Source of the DNA: Viscum album
Taxonomy: Eukaryota; Streptophyta; Magnoliopsida; Santalales; Viscaceae
Assembly (NCBI GenBank): GCA_963277665.1
Contig: OY728165.1
Coordinates: 1,754,634,772-1,754,698,771, forward strand
Length of the DNA: 64,000 bases
Direction of reading: 5' to 3'
Part shown: positions 51,082-60,959 of the stretch, piece after piece
Layout: every line of letters begins with the position of its first letter
Position numbering within the stretch: the first letter of the stretch is position 1
The notes under the pieces: model-generated
Database searches by the model: none
The model's input: only the letters and a program-made list of their open reading frames with translations
Told to the model about the DNA's origin: nothing
Program-made: the position numbers and the translations under genes

Positions 51082-51526
51082 GGAAGGAAGGAATTATTCG
51101 TATCTACATATGTTACTACGAAATCTAGTAGTGGACCCAAACTATCTCTTGAATCATTCTTAAAGCCATTGGGTCACTCTCCCTGACCGCATGCAGCTAC
51201 TCTCTTCCCCTGCCCTCCAGCTCCCTGAGCCTGGCAGGGAAAACTAAGGCCGGTGGTTATAGCATGTTAAAACGTACACCACCTCTTATTGAAACATTTA
51301 ACATGCCTGAGTCTCTCAGACTGGCACCGGTTTCCCGTTTCTTACTGCACTGTGCAGTCTTCATCCACTCTTGGATGATCTACACCATCTTTTCCAACGA
51401 TCTGAAAGAGCTGCTAAAATTTCTCCATTGTCGAAAAGAGAAACTCAGTCTCAACCCCTGGATGAACGACAATCATTGTCTAATACAGTCATACCTGACA
51501 TGAATGATATATGCATTCGATTGATG
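51082..51526 (-). other. Element C sequence between the protease repeats
   Basis: About 445 bp with no motif that I can assign. A minus frame reads RLRELEGRGREWL near 51210-51250, which does not match a domain known to me. A spacer of the duplication, or displaced gag or pol sequence. Confidence 0.35.
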
Positions 51527-51662
51527 ATGTCGTAAGGCCTCGACGTTATTACCAAGAGATACAACTGTCACTCTCGCCTCCAAGGGTCGAGTCACACTGT
51601 CGGCATCAGTGTGAGGTCACTAGGTCTCCTCTAGTAGAAATCCCAAAAGTGAGGGTCAAGTC
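51527..51662. repeat. Direct repeat within element C, copy 2 (136 bp)
   Basis: Partner of 50908-51041. Minus-strand reading starts VDLTLTFG and ends VEALRHHQ (copy 1: SVEALRHWF in the same relative frame). It lies between gag and copy 1, the normal place of protease. Confidence 0.65.
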
Positions 51663-51827
51663 AACTGTTTTAACCGGGACCACTCAGTATCAACCAAAAA
51701 AAAGGACAGGAAAGAAAACATCACTAAGATAAGTGTCTTTTTATTATTGTATCTCATAGTACAAAGACAAAAATACAACAGAAACATGGAACTAGAAGTA
51801 CAAGGGACGTATCCACTACTTACGCTC

Positions 51828-52646
51828 CTATCCACCTGCTCTCGGAGCTCTACTGCCTTGTCCACTACTCAGCCGTTGCTCAAGCACCCGCTGCTGCTTC
51901 TTCCTTGGTGGCTCCTCCAACGCATGAGGATCGACTGTGAAGGGGTTCAGACTGTCACGTGCCAGGTGAACCTTCCTACCGCATTCATAACACTTCCTTC
52001 TCCTCGTACGGCTGGCTCTGTTCCTCACCCCGGGTGCCCCGCACCACTGATCCTAAAACCCGAAAACAAAAAACTACTGGTCTGGTCCCCTTGGACCTCT
52101 GCATCATCTTTCTACTGCCTACATATGACTCAGCTACGGATCGAAAAACTTGCAGCAATGGAATCATATCCTGAACACACTCGGGGTGCAGAGCTACTCG
52201 TACAATGTCTACACTGAAGAAGGTCTCGAAGTCTCCCCATGTGAAGGTCATCCCATCGCAAAACTGGAACAAGTGGCTCCACCACCTGCCTGCTGCTGCC
52301 TGAAAAAGGCTGGCAGCAAAGATCACCATGAAGTCTGTTGGCTTCCCCACTAGCCTGAAGACTCTCACCACAGCCTCAAGCCAATCCTCAGCCGCTTGGG
52401 GGTCCGTCTCTCCCTAGAACCTGGGTCTCCTCTGGCGCTTGAACTCATGCAGTGCACCCAACTGGCGTGAATCGCCTACTGCTGGGGATGGTGTCATCGG
52501 TGGCCCAACGTATGGTAGTGCCGCTGGTGCCTCCGCTACTACCTCAACTTCAAGAGGGCCCAGTACTGAAGCATCGTCGCTCAACAGGCTGTCTGTACGC
52601 ACATCCCTCTAGGCTCTATCTGGTCTTTAGTGAAAAGGCATCCTAA
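51828..52646 (-). pseudogene. gag of element C (Retrotrans_gag plus zinc knuckle)
   Basis: The minus-strand N-terminal part (52602-52414) ends LGALHEFKRQRRPRF, a stop (TAG), then GETDPQAAEDWLEAVVRVF. The core continues RLVGKPTDFMVIFAASLFQA, AGRWWSHL, TFTWGDFETFF to about 52170. This is the Retrotrans_gag pattern 'GETDPxxAExWLxxxEKIF … AxxxLxGxAxxWW … TWxxFxxxF', the capsid-like protein. Near 51965-52000 is CYECGRKVHLARDS, a zinc knuckle whose last Cys is Ser. Frame changes and stops make it non-functional. The start codon is uncertain; the primer site is about 270 bp upstream. Confidence 0.8.
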
Positions 52647-52919
52647 AAGAAACAACATTACACGGTCAAACGTTTATTCCTGGTGAGCTGACCTGGTTTG
52701 AGTTTTTTTAAGGGAAAACCTTTTAAAACACACACACAATCAGTGTTTTTCGTGCACAAAGTCGGAAATCAGTTGTCAAGGTCCTGGTGTATGGATAGGT
52801 CGGCCACCCGCAACAACACTGGACACCCTGAACTGAAGACCACACTCGGTACCCTTAACACTATTGCTTCAAATAGAAAAAAGATCAAAGTCCTGAGTTC
52901 TGTGGTAGAACCTAACTCC

Positions 52920-52932
52920 TCTGATACAAATT
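52920..52932 (-). other. Primer-binding site of element C (initiator tRNA-Met)
   Basis: Minus-strand AATTTGTATCAGA follows the LTR end GGGTCATGACA. The expected core TGGTATCAGAG has one change (TTGTATCAGAG). It fixes the 5' LTR end at 52933. Confidence 0.8.
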
Positions 52933-53240
52933 TGTCATGACCCATCCTCGGGGCCCGTGCTGTGACTACCCCAATCCCGCCTCCTATAGGCCAGAGGCTG
53001 GAAACTATCACAAAAGGCGTATATCTCAATAACTTGGAAGGAATTTCCTTTATAAAAGTAAACAAAACACCAGAGAATACAAGTAGAAGTAAAAAACTAA
53101 GTAGAAAATAATGTGTTGAAAAGTAAATGGGCCAAAATACAAAACCAACTAAATTTATAGCTACAATTGAACGAAAGTACAACAAAAAAAGACAAAAAAC
53201 TGGATGAAAGGAAGCAGCTACTGGGTCGTCCTCCTCGAAT

Positions 53241-53311
53241 CCTACCTGAAGGGTAGGTATAGATATCGCAGCTCCTGGATCGTCCACTACGGATCCTACC
53301 TGAAGGGTAGG
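53241..53311. repeat. Duplicated short hairpin in element C LTR
   Basis: CCTACCTGAAGGGTAGG occurs at 53241-53257 and again at 53295-53311 (54 bp apart). Each is a 6-bp near-perfect stem with a short loop, and both are followed by GTA, one base, AGATATC. Confidence 0.75.
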
Positions 53312-53557
53312 TAAAGATATCCTCCACAATGCGCTTGCCCGTAAACTTCCTCTGAGTGTCATCTCGTCGTGAAGTCCACCTCTGGATACCGTCCAGTCCT
53401 CGAACACTCTGCCTCCGTCATCACTGCCCGTCGTCTGCAACCAGCACAACGAGGTGCGGGAATAACCCATGCAGGGGTGAGTATAACAATACTTAGTAGA
53501 GACCCCGAGACCCTCATGGTATCTCTAAAACCAATAAGTTTATCCACATAGAAGATC

Positions 53558-53736
53558 TCAACAGATAACCTCTACTTAGGTATATGCCCATACATACACC
53601 TAATTTATCACGTAACCCATATTAATCATGAGGAAACAAAAAGATAATGAAATCAACAGATAACCCCTACCCAGGTATATGCCCATACATATAACTATGT
53701 TATCAAGTGACCCATCTCAATAATGAGGTAAACACA
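53558..53736. repeat. 95-bp direct repeat in element C LTR
   Basis: Units start at 53558 and 53653 with TCAACAGATAACC. Shared words are AGGTATATGCCCATACATA, TTATCA and ATGAGG. Confidence 0.75.
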
Positions 53737-53987
53737 AAGGTCAAAGTTTCAGCTCAAACCCGGATTTTCATTATCGAAACCGTAACTGCTTAAGAGCCCC
53801 TTCTCTGCTGTGTACAGTGGACCTGACATGACTCCGAGGTACTGCTCACTAACCTAAGACTGCTGAGGTACTTCTCCTATCGAGTACTGCGGGCCAGCCA
53901 CCCAAACACAGTAGTGATCCATCCACTAGGCTAGTCGACTCACTCGAAGTCGAGTCTGTCAAGCAGTCGTCAGGTCTCAACGCAATA

Positions 53988-54570
53988 GACGGCGCGTCAA
54001 TCGGACACCCGGTCTGTGAGTTATTAGCGTTTTTGTCTCCGAGGCCCGGTTGGTTTCATGTGCGAACCAACCCGGCCATATCTCAACTGTACCCCGAACA
54101 CTCATAGGGTATACTCATAGGGACTGTTTCTCTATGTGATCACCAACGCCACTGATGGTTCGTCAAAGGGACGTCCAGTCTGAAAGTTATCAGCTTTTCC
54201 GTTCTAGGGGCCCGGTTGGATTTCGGTTACAATCCGACCCGGGAACTATCCAATTGCAACAAAAACTCAGGCAAAATATTCCAAAAGTTACTTCTCATCA
54301 TGAGGAATCCAACAATGTCGACGGCACGTAAATCGGACGTCCAGAACTCAATATATAAGTGTTTCCGCTCCGAGGGCCCTGTTGGTTTCGTATCCGAACC
54401 AACCTGGCCAAACACAAAGTTATCCGAAACCTTGAGTGTAATATGTCGAAATGACCGAGTCGATCCAAGGATCGCATCGCAGCTGACGGTGCGTCTATAA
54501 TATGTCAGTGGCCCAAGATATGGGCAAAAGAACAAAAAAGGTCTAGAAGTGGGGGTTTCGGGCCCGAACC
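53988..54570. repeat. 166-bp tandem array with hairpins in element C LTR
   Basis: Units begin at 53988, 54154, 54320 and 54485 (periods 166, 166, 165), each with a form of GACGGCGCGTCAATCGGAC. Each holds an inverted repeat built on CCCGGTTGGTTTC and GAACCAACCCGG (centres near 54060, 54226, 54392); the last, partial unit has GGTTTCGGGCCCGAACC at 54554-54570. The sequences differ but period and hairpin are kept. Confidence 0.75.
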
Positions 54571-55250
54571 GATCTGGCCCGAGACCCCCTGGGTCGGCCC
54601 GAACCGAGTCGACCCGACCTGGGTCCAGGTCCGGCCCGATTGGGGATAGCCCGGCCCGGCGCGCTAGCCCAGCCAGGTGGCTCGGCCAAAACGGCCGAGC
54701 GGATGCGCAATGGGGGGCGCCTCCCCCCTTGAATGAGACTGCAGCCCCTTGTGGGGGTCACCCCTTGACAATGGAAGCGGCCGAGCACCGCTTCCCTCCT
54801 CCCTCAGTCCCATGCGGTCGCAGGACCAGCGGTCTGCCGCCACAGCTTCAGCCACGACGGCCCTCCCCGGCGACACGATGGGCCCTGGCGGTGTTTTCCG
54901 CGGACCACCGTACGTGCTCTGGTTGTCCGTTTTTCTCGCCACCTTCGCCAACGGTCTTCCCAGGACCCGACCTTCACTGTGGAAGCTTCAAAATTACCTT
55001 GCGGACCCGTTGGTCGTCTCTCGTCAATCCGTGATCAACGTTCAACCATCAGAGTCTTCGAATCGCCTCTGCGGCCCCGACTTCGGTCGCGGGTTCGTTC
55101 GGCCTCAACGGCACGGAGCGATGGCGCCACGCTTCTTTGTAGCGTTATTTCTTGTTTCCGCGCGGTGCCATTTCACCGTGCTTCCTTTTATCGTGCCGCA
55201 ACGAATCAAAAAAACAAAGGGGGAGGAGATTCAGCTGTGTTTGTGTGGTC
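54540..55250. other. GC- and CpG-rich block of element C LTR
   Basis: Runs such as GGGCCCGAACCGATCTGGCC and GGCCCGGCGCGC contrast with the AT-rich surroundings. Open frames of 160-170 codons here follow from the base composition and show no domain. Could contain the LTR promoter or simply be less decayed. Confidence 0.55.
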
Positions 55251-56578
55251 TGACCACCTCCCGTTAAGTTGGTAACAAGCAGCCCAATAGAAGAAGAACA
55301 ACAAGGATTTTTCACGAACAACAAAAATCAACCCAAATAGTTTTCCATGAAATCAAAAATTCCCAACCTGAAAACATAATCTTCATGGATTAACATAATA
55401 TTTAGTTCATATGCGTTCTTCTATTTAGAAGGAAGTAAACAAGGGTTCACTAACAATCACAAATAAAATTCCCTAAAACCTCTTAAATAGAAATAATCAT
55501 ACCAATATTCCAACCAGCAAAATAAAACATTCGCAGATCAACTTAATGATGAGTAGATCCAGGTTCATTGTTTTAGAAGGAAAAACCAAGGGAATAGTAC
55601 CATTCTAAAAATAATCCCCCTAACTAATGTAAATGTTGAACGAAGGTTTTTCGCGGAAGAATGCATCGTGGAAGGAGAGGTTCGTTGGCGTCACGGTACA
55701 CGACATCGCGTCGTCGATCTCCGAGGAAGACGTCTCTCACTGTCGTCCTTCGTCGGAGGTCGGCGTTCTTCATCGGTGACGGTGGGTTCATGAAGTTTTT
55801 CAAGGAGGAAGAACATCCTTCAGAACTTAGAGCTTTCCTCCCCAAATACTTTCTCACCATCAACTATCCTCCCACGAAATAAGACTTAGTCTTATTTAAT
55901 TAACAAACAAGCCAAAGGAATTCATTTGAAATTCAAACGAATCCAAGAATTAATTACTTTAAAATCCTACACAATTAAAGAGTTGACTTTTCAATTAAAG
56001 TGGGGTGCAGGTGCGTTACCTAATTAAAAGAGGGGGTTTTTCATTGAGAGTTATAAAAATAAGAGGGAAAAAGGTTATGAACGTTAGAAGAAGGTGAGGG
56101 TTTGGGCTCATGTAGACCCCACCCCACCTTAATCCTCACACAAGTAGTTAACTACAAGTGGGTCCCACCACCAACTCCCTTACTTTGGTTATAACCACAT
56201 AAGAGAGGGGAAAAGTTTTGTGACACAACACTTAATCCACTTAACAAGAAACGAAAAATATAACTGTTAAACAATTATATTATTATCCCTCACTTATTTA
56301 AACAACACATCTCGAGAAAACGCAACTCCAGAAAGAGGTCTTCCTAAGAAATTATCGGCGCTGCGAGTTCATCGGTGCCCTCAAATTTAAATTATGAGGA
56401 CTGGTTCAATAGTTAGGAAAACCCGCTCATTCGTTCACTGAACGTACCCGAACTAAACATCGGAAAATGATTCCGTTCACACCGGGCCTCAGAATCCGGT
56501 GCCGTCAGAAACTGCATTCTTGTAAAATTTCTAAGAAAATTAAGAAAAAAAATTCCTTGAAATATCCAGGTCATTACA

Positions 56579-58100
56579 AAACATATCGTCAATCCACTTA
56601 CTGTAAATCACATCAGTAGTTACAATTCTTTTGGGAGACATTTTTTCCTGAAGAAATGATATAATTAATCTTTTAAAAGTAAGTCCATTGTATGGTTTTT
56701 TTAAACAAATAGGTATAGGAATTAAGGATAACAATTGTAAAATTGTCATGCGTGTATATTTCGACATGCAAGTATGTATCCCCACTTCTATTTTGAAACT
56801 ACGAAACATATAGAAGAAGCACAATGAAATAGAAGCATCTTGGTCAAATAAGACAAGTGCCCTGAGGGATGAATTTTTGGAAGTCTCCAAGCTTTTCGTA
56901 TAAGTGAAACCATTATATATAGGTGACACATGACACCCTATGCACCATATTCCTGTGTACTGAAAACTTGCATGACCAGTTTCTCATTGTGCATAAAAGT
57001 TGTGTTCCCCAATACACTTTTTCATTCTCTTTCATTACATTACCTCAGTATAGAATCATATTTTAATTTTGGATCCAATACTTGAGGGGGGGAATTTTGT
57101 TAACAATCCATTCTGTCAATGAGTCTTTAAAAAGACAACGGGAATCCCATTTGAAATAAAAGGGTTAAATACATTAAGAAAATCATGATTTTTAAGGCCA
57201 TGAATTTTGGATCGCCTTAGTTAGACCAAAATAATATTTTTCCACTACACAATTAAGCGCCCAAAAATGTCGCACAAACTACATTCCTTCCCAATCTCTT
57301 TTCACCCAGAGTCCTATATTTGCCTATAAATTGACCAGTGGGGCCTTTATTTGTACCGAAAAAATTCTTTGAAGCCCAATTTCTCCTCTAGTCACCCTAG
57401 TGCAACGCGCATGTCTCCTTAATACTTCTTGGTAGTTATTCAAAACCTTGATCAGAGGATTTAAGGGAGGATCATTATACCTAAGAAGTTTATTGTTTGA
57501 AAACCATAACACTTCTGCGCATAAAGTTCCAAACCTCCCCAAATCAGAAATACATGCACACTTCTTATTCATTTCTTTGGAACTTGAGCACCCGATTTCT
57601 TGTATCACTTGTGAATAATATTGAATTCTTGGGAAATGTATCACCCAAGTATTAGAATACTGATTGTTTGTCCCTTATCTAAATATTAGTTCTCTTAAGC
57701 CTACTTGTTTTCCATTAACTGCACAACTTTACCTACTAGGGCACCCTTTCTTGCACTCCCTTTCCTACTTGGGTTCCCCTCTTTGATTAACATACTTTCA
57801 TCGGTTTACAACCATAATTCCTTCATCAATTCCCTTCATGGAAAGTATTCTTCTTCCTTGGATCCCTTGTCTGAAATGGATTATTTCTATATGTCCACCA
57901 AAACCTCCCAACTTATCAACCCATCAAGAAAGTCACATTAGTGTGTCTCCTATTTGGGTTGGTATATCCACAGTCATAGGTTTCCCTTATTTGTTTCACA
58001 ATGGGGTTAGGATTCATGGACTGTCTATGGGTTTTTATATTCTATGTCATATAGAAATTTCTCCTAGAAACTGTGTTGGGATTCTCCCGATTTAGAGGAG
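56579..58100. other. Moderate-GC tract with unrecognised frames
   Basis: Right of element C. Minus frames at 56595-56929 (its last codons run into the LTR) and 57324-57644 (106 codons, including KCACISDLGRFGTLC), and plus frames at 57705-58095, are longer than background. I recognise no family. Interrupted reading continues between the two minus frames, so this may be one broken minus-strand gene or transposon ORF of unknown type. The element C insertion at 56578 borders it directly. Confidence 0.35.
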
Positions 58101-60240
58101 GGTTGGGTCCTGGACAATCCCTTCTCAAAGAGAGGGCCCAAAACAACAAGTCTCTAGTAGGGAAGGAATAGATCAAACATTATTTTCCTTGTCGGTATAG
58201 GAGAAGAATCCCTCCTTTACTATGATCAGTTTTAGGGAATCCATCCTAGTGTAATCCCTTATCCTTTATCCCATCTTCCTTTCATTGGACCCATGTCTAA
58301 TGTAAAGTGAATAGAGGGAACGTGTGTCACCTCGCCCTCTTCCACGTTCTACTTTCCCTCTTCCACCAGAGGAGGTGGAAAATTTGAATGTGAAAGTGCG
58401 TTTGTTGAATCGTCCATAGCTTCTTATGTCTCACCTAGTGCATGAATCACATAGGATTAGAGATTTGTAATGATTAAAACAAGTGCACAAACACCCATGG
58501 TAAATAAACTACAAGAAATATGATTCCCATCATAATTGGGCTACATAGGAAGATTTCTTAGAGACTGAGCTCACTGGATACCCTATTTAATAATATAACC
58601 CTAATTCCCTTAATATGGTCCTCCTATTTAAGAATAAGACCCATGTTAAACACTAAAATTATTACGAAATCCTTTTCAAGAAGTAAGACCAAACTCATTT
58701 CTCTCAAAGGACAATACTATCCTATGAGACATATCGAACTACGTGGGATTTGATTCCCATATATATGTGATACATTGAAATCATCCTTTAGGTTCAATAC
58801 CAATACCTTATGTCAACCCAGTTCTCCTTGGAACATATTCCAAATAGGGTCAGATCCTACCTGGAAACCCATATCATTTCTAAGTTCCTTGGTCTACTTC
58901 AGCATAAGTCCCACACAATGTTTTGACTAAGAACCGTCTCCTTAGATTTCCATACCACGTGAAATTAAACTATATGTCTAGGTCCTTATCACATGAACAT
59001 AACAGCTATGTTGTGTCCCATTTAGTGGAACAGAACTACAAGGGTTCTGATTCCTTTCACAATGATACGTAGTTTGCTAATTTTATGGGAAAAATCACAA
59101 GATCAAACCTATCCTTCGCCTCTATGGATGACAATAAATTACAGAGTACCCCACTAAGTGGATTAAAAACCATTATCATCATAACAATGATTAAAAGAAG
59201 TTTGAAATAGTATATTAGAGGATATCATTGATGGATAACCTTTAATACATATGAATATCTTCATTGATGAATAACATTGAATGCATACTGATGAATCTAA
59301 ATTTTACACATGTTTATATGTGATTGAAAATTCCAAAGGAAACATATCTAATAATTGGATAATTAATAAGAATTCATGAAAATATTTTAATTTTTTAAAA
59401 TAATGTCCCGGAGTAGATTATATTTCTCCCAAAACGGGTGTGATGAGTCCTACCTTCCATCTTCTCATCCATTGTATGTTCCTAAGTATCATAAATATTA
59501 AAATTAACAAACACCTTCTTTTGGAATGTACATCACTTATATATAATGAAATGTTTGAAGTTTCCATTTCCATAAATAAATCTAATGGAAACCACCTAGA
59601 ACTAGTGATTTATTAAACTAGAATAAACTTTTCATGGAACTAAGAAACAAAAATGGTGAACCTGATATGAATCTTTAACCAAGTTAATAATTTGACCCAC
59701 ATGTTAGGACAATATAACCTGATAAAGGGATTCCATGAAAAGGAATCAATTACACATGTATCCATATAAAAATTATATTATTTAATGGGGAATGTTTTTG
59801 TTACATGAATTTCTCAGAATTCAATTTAGTCCAAAATGGCATCCCCAAGGGAAAATCAATGAAAAACCCAATCGTTGTTTATGATGGATCCCCATCCTTG
59901 GAAAAGATGTCATCCCCACCCATATTCTTCAAAGAGGGGTATCTAATGTGATTGTAATGGAATATCACCATCATAGTACAATCCCGACATTGGAGACAGC
60001 TCGACAGGACCTCCAGGTCCATAACAATTTTAAATCATCTATCCAATGATGAACAATGATCAAGAAGAAGATGGTTCCAACCACTGTCTTCAACCATTTC
60101 GAGACATTATATTCAGAACACAACAATAAATCCATCTCATACTACATTGATGCAGAGAAAGAATCCACTCAAGGCCTCAATTAAAGAATAAAGGAGTCTT
60201 TCGAAGGGTCTCCTACCAATAATCGTTGTCTGTAGAATCA
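58101..60240. other. Moderate-GC DNA, no gene recognised
   Basis: No open frame of note and no LTR, primer site or RNA gene seen. Base composition is less AT-rich than 1-48 kb, suggesting younger or less methylated DNA. Confidence 0.45.
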
Positions 60241-60244
60241 CATA

Positions 60245-60954
60245 TTAGTGATCCGAAAACATGATGGGGGTGTTTCCTCTGGATGTTCGGCCTAGGTATC
60301 TCAGACCCAGGCATGAAAGACGAACAAAAAAGGACATCTTCTGATCAACATTAATGAGGTTCTTACCTCTACCCCTTCTGAAGTAGCCCATCAACATAAC
60401 TTTATGTAAAATTATGAACAAGAATATACACTCCTTCGTCTTAATTTTTCTGCTCAACAGACTTGTCTGGTATCAACCCACTAATCCCACCAGATAAATC
60501 CTATGGAGTACATTAAACATGCACATACACCTGCCTACAATTTATCAAAAAGTAAACAGGCTCGTTTGACTGCATTTAAAGAACCCACCAATATAATGTG
60601 GTTGAAACTGGTAAACTAGAATATACACATATTTACAATAACCAATTATTCCCGCAGTCTCGTTTGCTGGTATTGAATGATGTATGTCAACTGTAATTGA
60701 CGGGAAATAGCTAGTAGGAACATTCACCAGACAATTTTCATCAAGTCTGCCAATAGTCTCGTTTGGTAGCACCTAGATAATTTAGTCGGAAAGCTCTGAT
60801 GAACAGTTTGGGGTGGACCAAACTTTCTGCCGCCATGAATGAGTACTGTCAGTACCCATTGACATGAAAATAAGGATATAAGCAGGCCCATACCCCAACT
60901 ATAGATATGGAATGTATGTTTATTCTCGTTATTTTTTCTAAAGTCATAGAACAT
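60245..60954 (-). pseudogene. Cluster of three minus-strand frames, unknown
   Basis: Frames of 70, 75 and 76 codons lie end to end or overlapping on the minus strand (60245-60457, 60545-60772, 60724-60954). They contain GGRKFGPPQTVHQSFPTKLS, NETIGRLDENC and NETAGIIGYC. No family recognised. A recurring CAAACGAG word (minus strand) appears three times, about 98-99 bp apart. Could be one broken coding region. Confidence 0.3.
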
Positions 60955-60959
60955 ATATT

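Larger units (their letters stand above)
48664..56578 (-). mobile_element. Element C: Tekay-like Ty3/Gypsy retrotransposon with internal deletion and truncated 3' LTR
   Basis: The complete 5' LTR is 52933-56578 (3646 bp). Internal DNA at 50191-52932 holds gag, a protease piece in two copies, and the integrase C-terminus. The left 3' LTR (48664-50190) matches only the first 1.53 kb of the 5' LTR (55050-56578). On the minus strand the element starts TGTAATGACCTGG and has an initiator-Met primer site at 52920-52932. Reverse transcriptase, RNase H and integrase core are missing. In a 113-bp block (50028-50140 against its partner) I count about 12 differences. GC content is clearly higher than in A and B, as expected for a younger insertion. 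Confidence 0.85.
52933..56578 (-). repeat. Element C 5' LTR, complete
   Basis: Plus-strand ends are TGTCATGACCC (52933) and TCATTACA (56578). It contains, left to right, a duplicated hairpin (53241-53311), a 95-bp direct repeat (53558-53736), a 166-bp tandem array (53988 to about 54570) and a GC-rich, CpG-rich block (about 54540-55250). Several long open frames (a 233-codon minus frame at 52769-53470 crossing the primer site; plus frames at 54549-55267) are side effects of GC content and are not conserved coding regions. Confidence 0.8.

Noticed and set aside
52769..53470. 233-codon minus-strand frame
   Set aside because: It runs across the 5' LTR end and primer-binding site of element C and through the LTR hairpins, with hydrophobic low-quality composition; an accidental frame.
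54549..55275. Several 95-172 codon frames on both strands
   Set aside because: They lie inside the GC-rich part of the LTR, where stops are rare. No domain; Pro/Arg/Gly-rich composition mirrors the DNA.
57838..58095. Resemblance of a plus frame to LINE DUF4283
   Set aside because: Only the loose phrase SPIWVGIS fits; the following family landmarks are missing.
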